From the NCBI GenBank assembly GCA_964568675.1, contig CAZMQV010000008.1, forward strand, positions 1 to 64,000: a DNA stretch of 64,000 bases, given 5' to 3'. Shown here in pieces: positions 63,749-64,000 of this stretch. A program made the position numbers and the translations under genes. The DNA comes from UPXZ01 sp964568675 (GTDB taxonomy: Bacteria; Bacteroidota; Bacteroidia; Bacteroidales; Paludibacteraceae). Under the pieces are notes generated by a model. It was not told the DNA's origin and ran no database searches. It saw only the letters and a list, made by a program, of their open reading frames with translations. Numbering within the stretch: position 1 is the first letter of the stretch; each line of letters starts with the position of its first letter.

Positions 63749-64000
63749 ATGAAAATCAAAATTATAGCACAATTTCTTATTTTAATACTAATCTCAACGT
63801 CCGCTGTAAGCCAAAATTTATCAGGGGTTCGTATCTATATTAATCCGGGACATGGAGGCTACGATAGTGATGATCGGAATATTGTAATCGCTCCTTTTAA
63901 ATCGGGTGATCAGGAAGGTTTTTGGGAATCTAAGAGTAATCTCGATAAGGGACAGTCGCTTAAAGAAATGCTTGATAAACAAGGTGCTACTACTTTTATT
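63749..64000 (+). CDS. N-acetylmuramoyl-L-alanine amidase, N-terminal part; runs off the window end
   Basis: The first 84 residues are visible. A signal (MKIKIIAQFLILILISTSAVSQ) is followed by the start of an Amidase_3 domain. YINPGHGGYDSDDRN holds the first zinc His and FWESKSNLDKG holds the zinc Glu. This domain cleaves the bond between N-acetylmuramic acid and the peptide stem. It starts 11 bases after the propeller gene, so it belongs to the PUL3 operon. The C-terminus, and so any further domains or T9SS tail, is not seen. Confidence 0.85.
   Translation, partial: MKIKIIAQFLILILISTSAVSQNLSGVRIYINPGHGGYDSDDRNIVIAPFKSGDQEGFWESKSNLDKGQSLKEMLDKQGATTFI

Noticed and set aside
1..64000. CRISPR arrays, tRNA or rRNA genes, integrated phage
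   Set aside because: I saw no regularly spaced repeats, no tRNA-like cloverleaf ends, no rRNA segments and no phage structural genes.

Overview
The window looks like chromosomal DNA of a Bacteroidota (order Bacteroidales) bacterium. The signs are three SusC/SusD pairs, many lipoproteins, several proteins with type IX secretion (T9SS) C-terminal tails, TAnnTTTG-type promoters, and start codons without Shine-Dalgarno sequences. T9SS tails beside polysaccharide utilisation loci (PULs) suggest an environmental or gut relative of Paludibacter/Dysgonomonadaceae. That placement is an inference.

Positions 1-23700 are mostly housekeeping genes in short units. They are: the N-terminal part of a large surface protein (-), an MsbA-like ABC exporter (-), purB (-), psd-mazG-deoC (+), pbpC (-), a decayed transposase remnant, a tryptophanase/tyrosine phenol-lyase family enzyme (-), priA (-), an HD-domain protein (+), a small winged-helix protein (+), a T9SS-secreted subtilase (-), a short 5'-nucleotidase-like phosphoesterase (+), a flippase-like/GtrA membrane pair (-), rsmA (+), a CorA-type transporter (+), a T9SS protein with three carbohydrate-binding-like repeats (+) and a SemiSWEET sugar transporter (+).

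PUL1 (23742-36863) has a divergently read NrtR/AraR-type Nudix regulator, an SGNH esterase lipoprotein, a GH3 beta-glucosidase, SusC, SusD, a putative surface glycan-binding lipoprotein and two GH30 lipoproteins. The composition matches loci for beta-1,6-glucan. Four palindromes of the form TTAGTGT-N7-ACACTAA, all with the same spacing, lie at the three promoters of this locus and are probably the regulator's operators.

PUL2 (37123-44110) has SusC, a SusD-like protein and a protein that joins a calcineurin-like phosphoesterase to a GH16 laminarinase domain. It is probably for beta-1,3-glucan, so PUL1 and PUL2 together could take apart laminarin or fungal beta-1,3/1,6-glucan. A 1.7 kb stretch with no convincing gene follows.

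PUL3 (45807 to beyond the window end) has SusC, SusD-like, an unknown lipoprotein, a PKD/propeller lipoprotein, a GHL10 (DUF187) hydrolase, a secreted propeller protein, two tandem NAGPA-type phosphodiester glycosidases, another propeller protein and the start of an N-acetylmuramoyl-L-alanine amidase. Amidase, a GHL10 hydrolase and phosphodiester glycosidases point to bacterial cell wall material (peptidoglycan with phosphodiester-linked glycans) as the substrate. This is the least familiar system in the window. No tRNA, rRNA or CRISPR array was seen.
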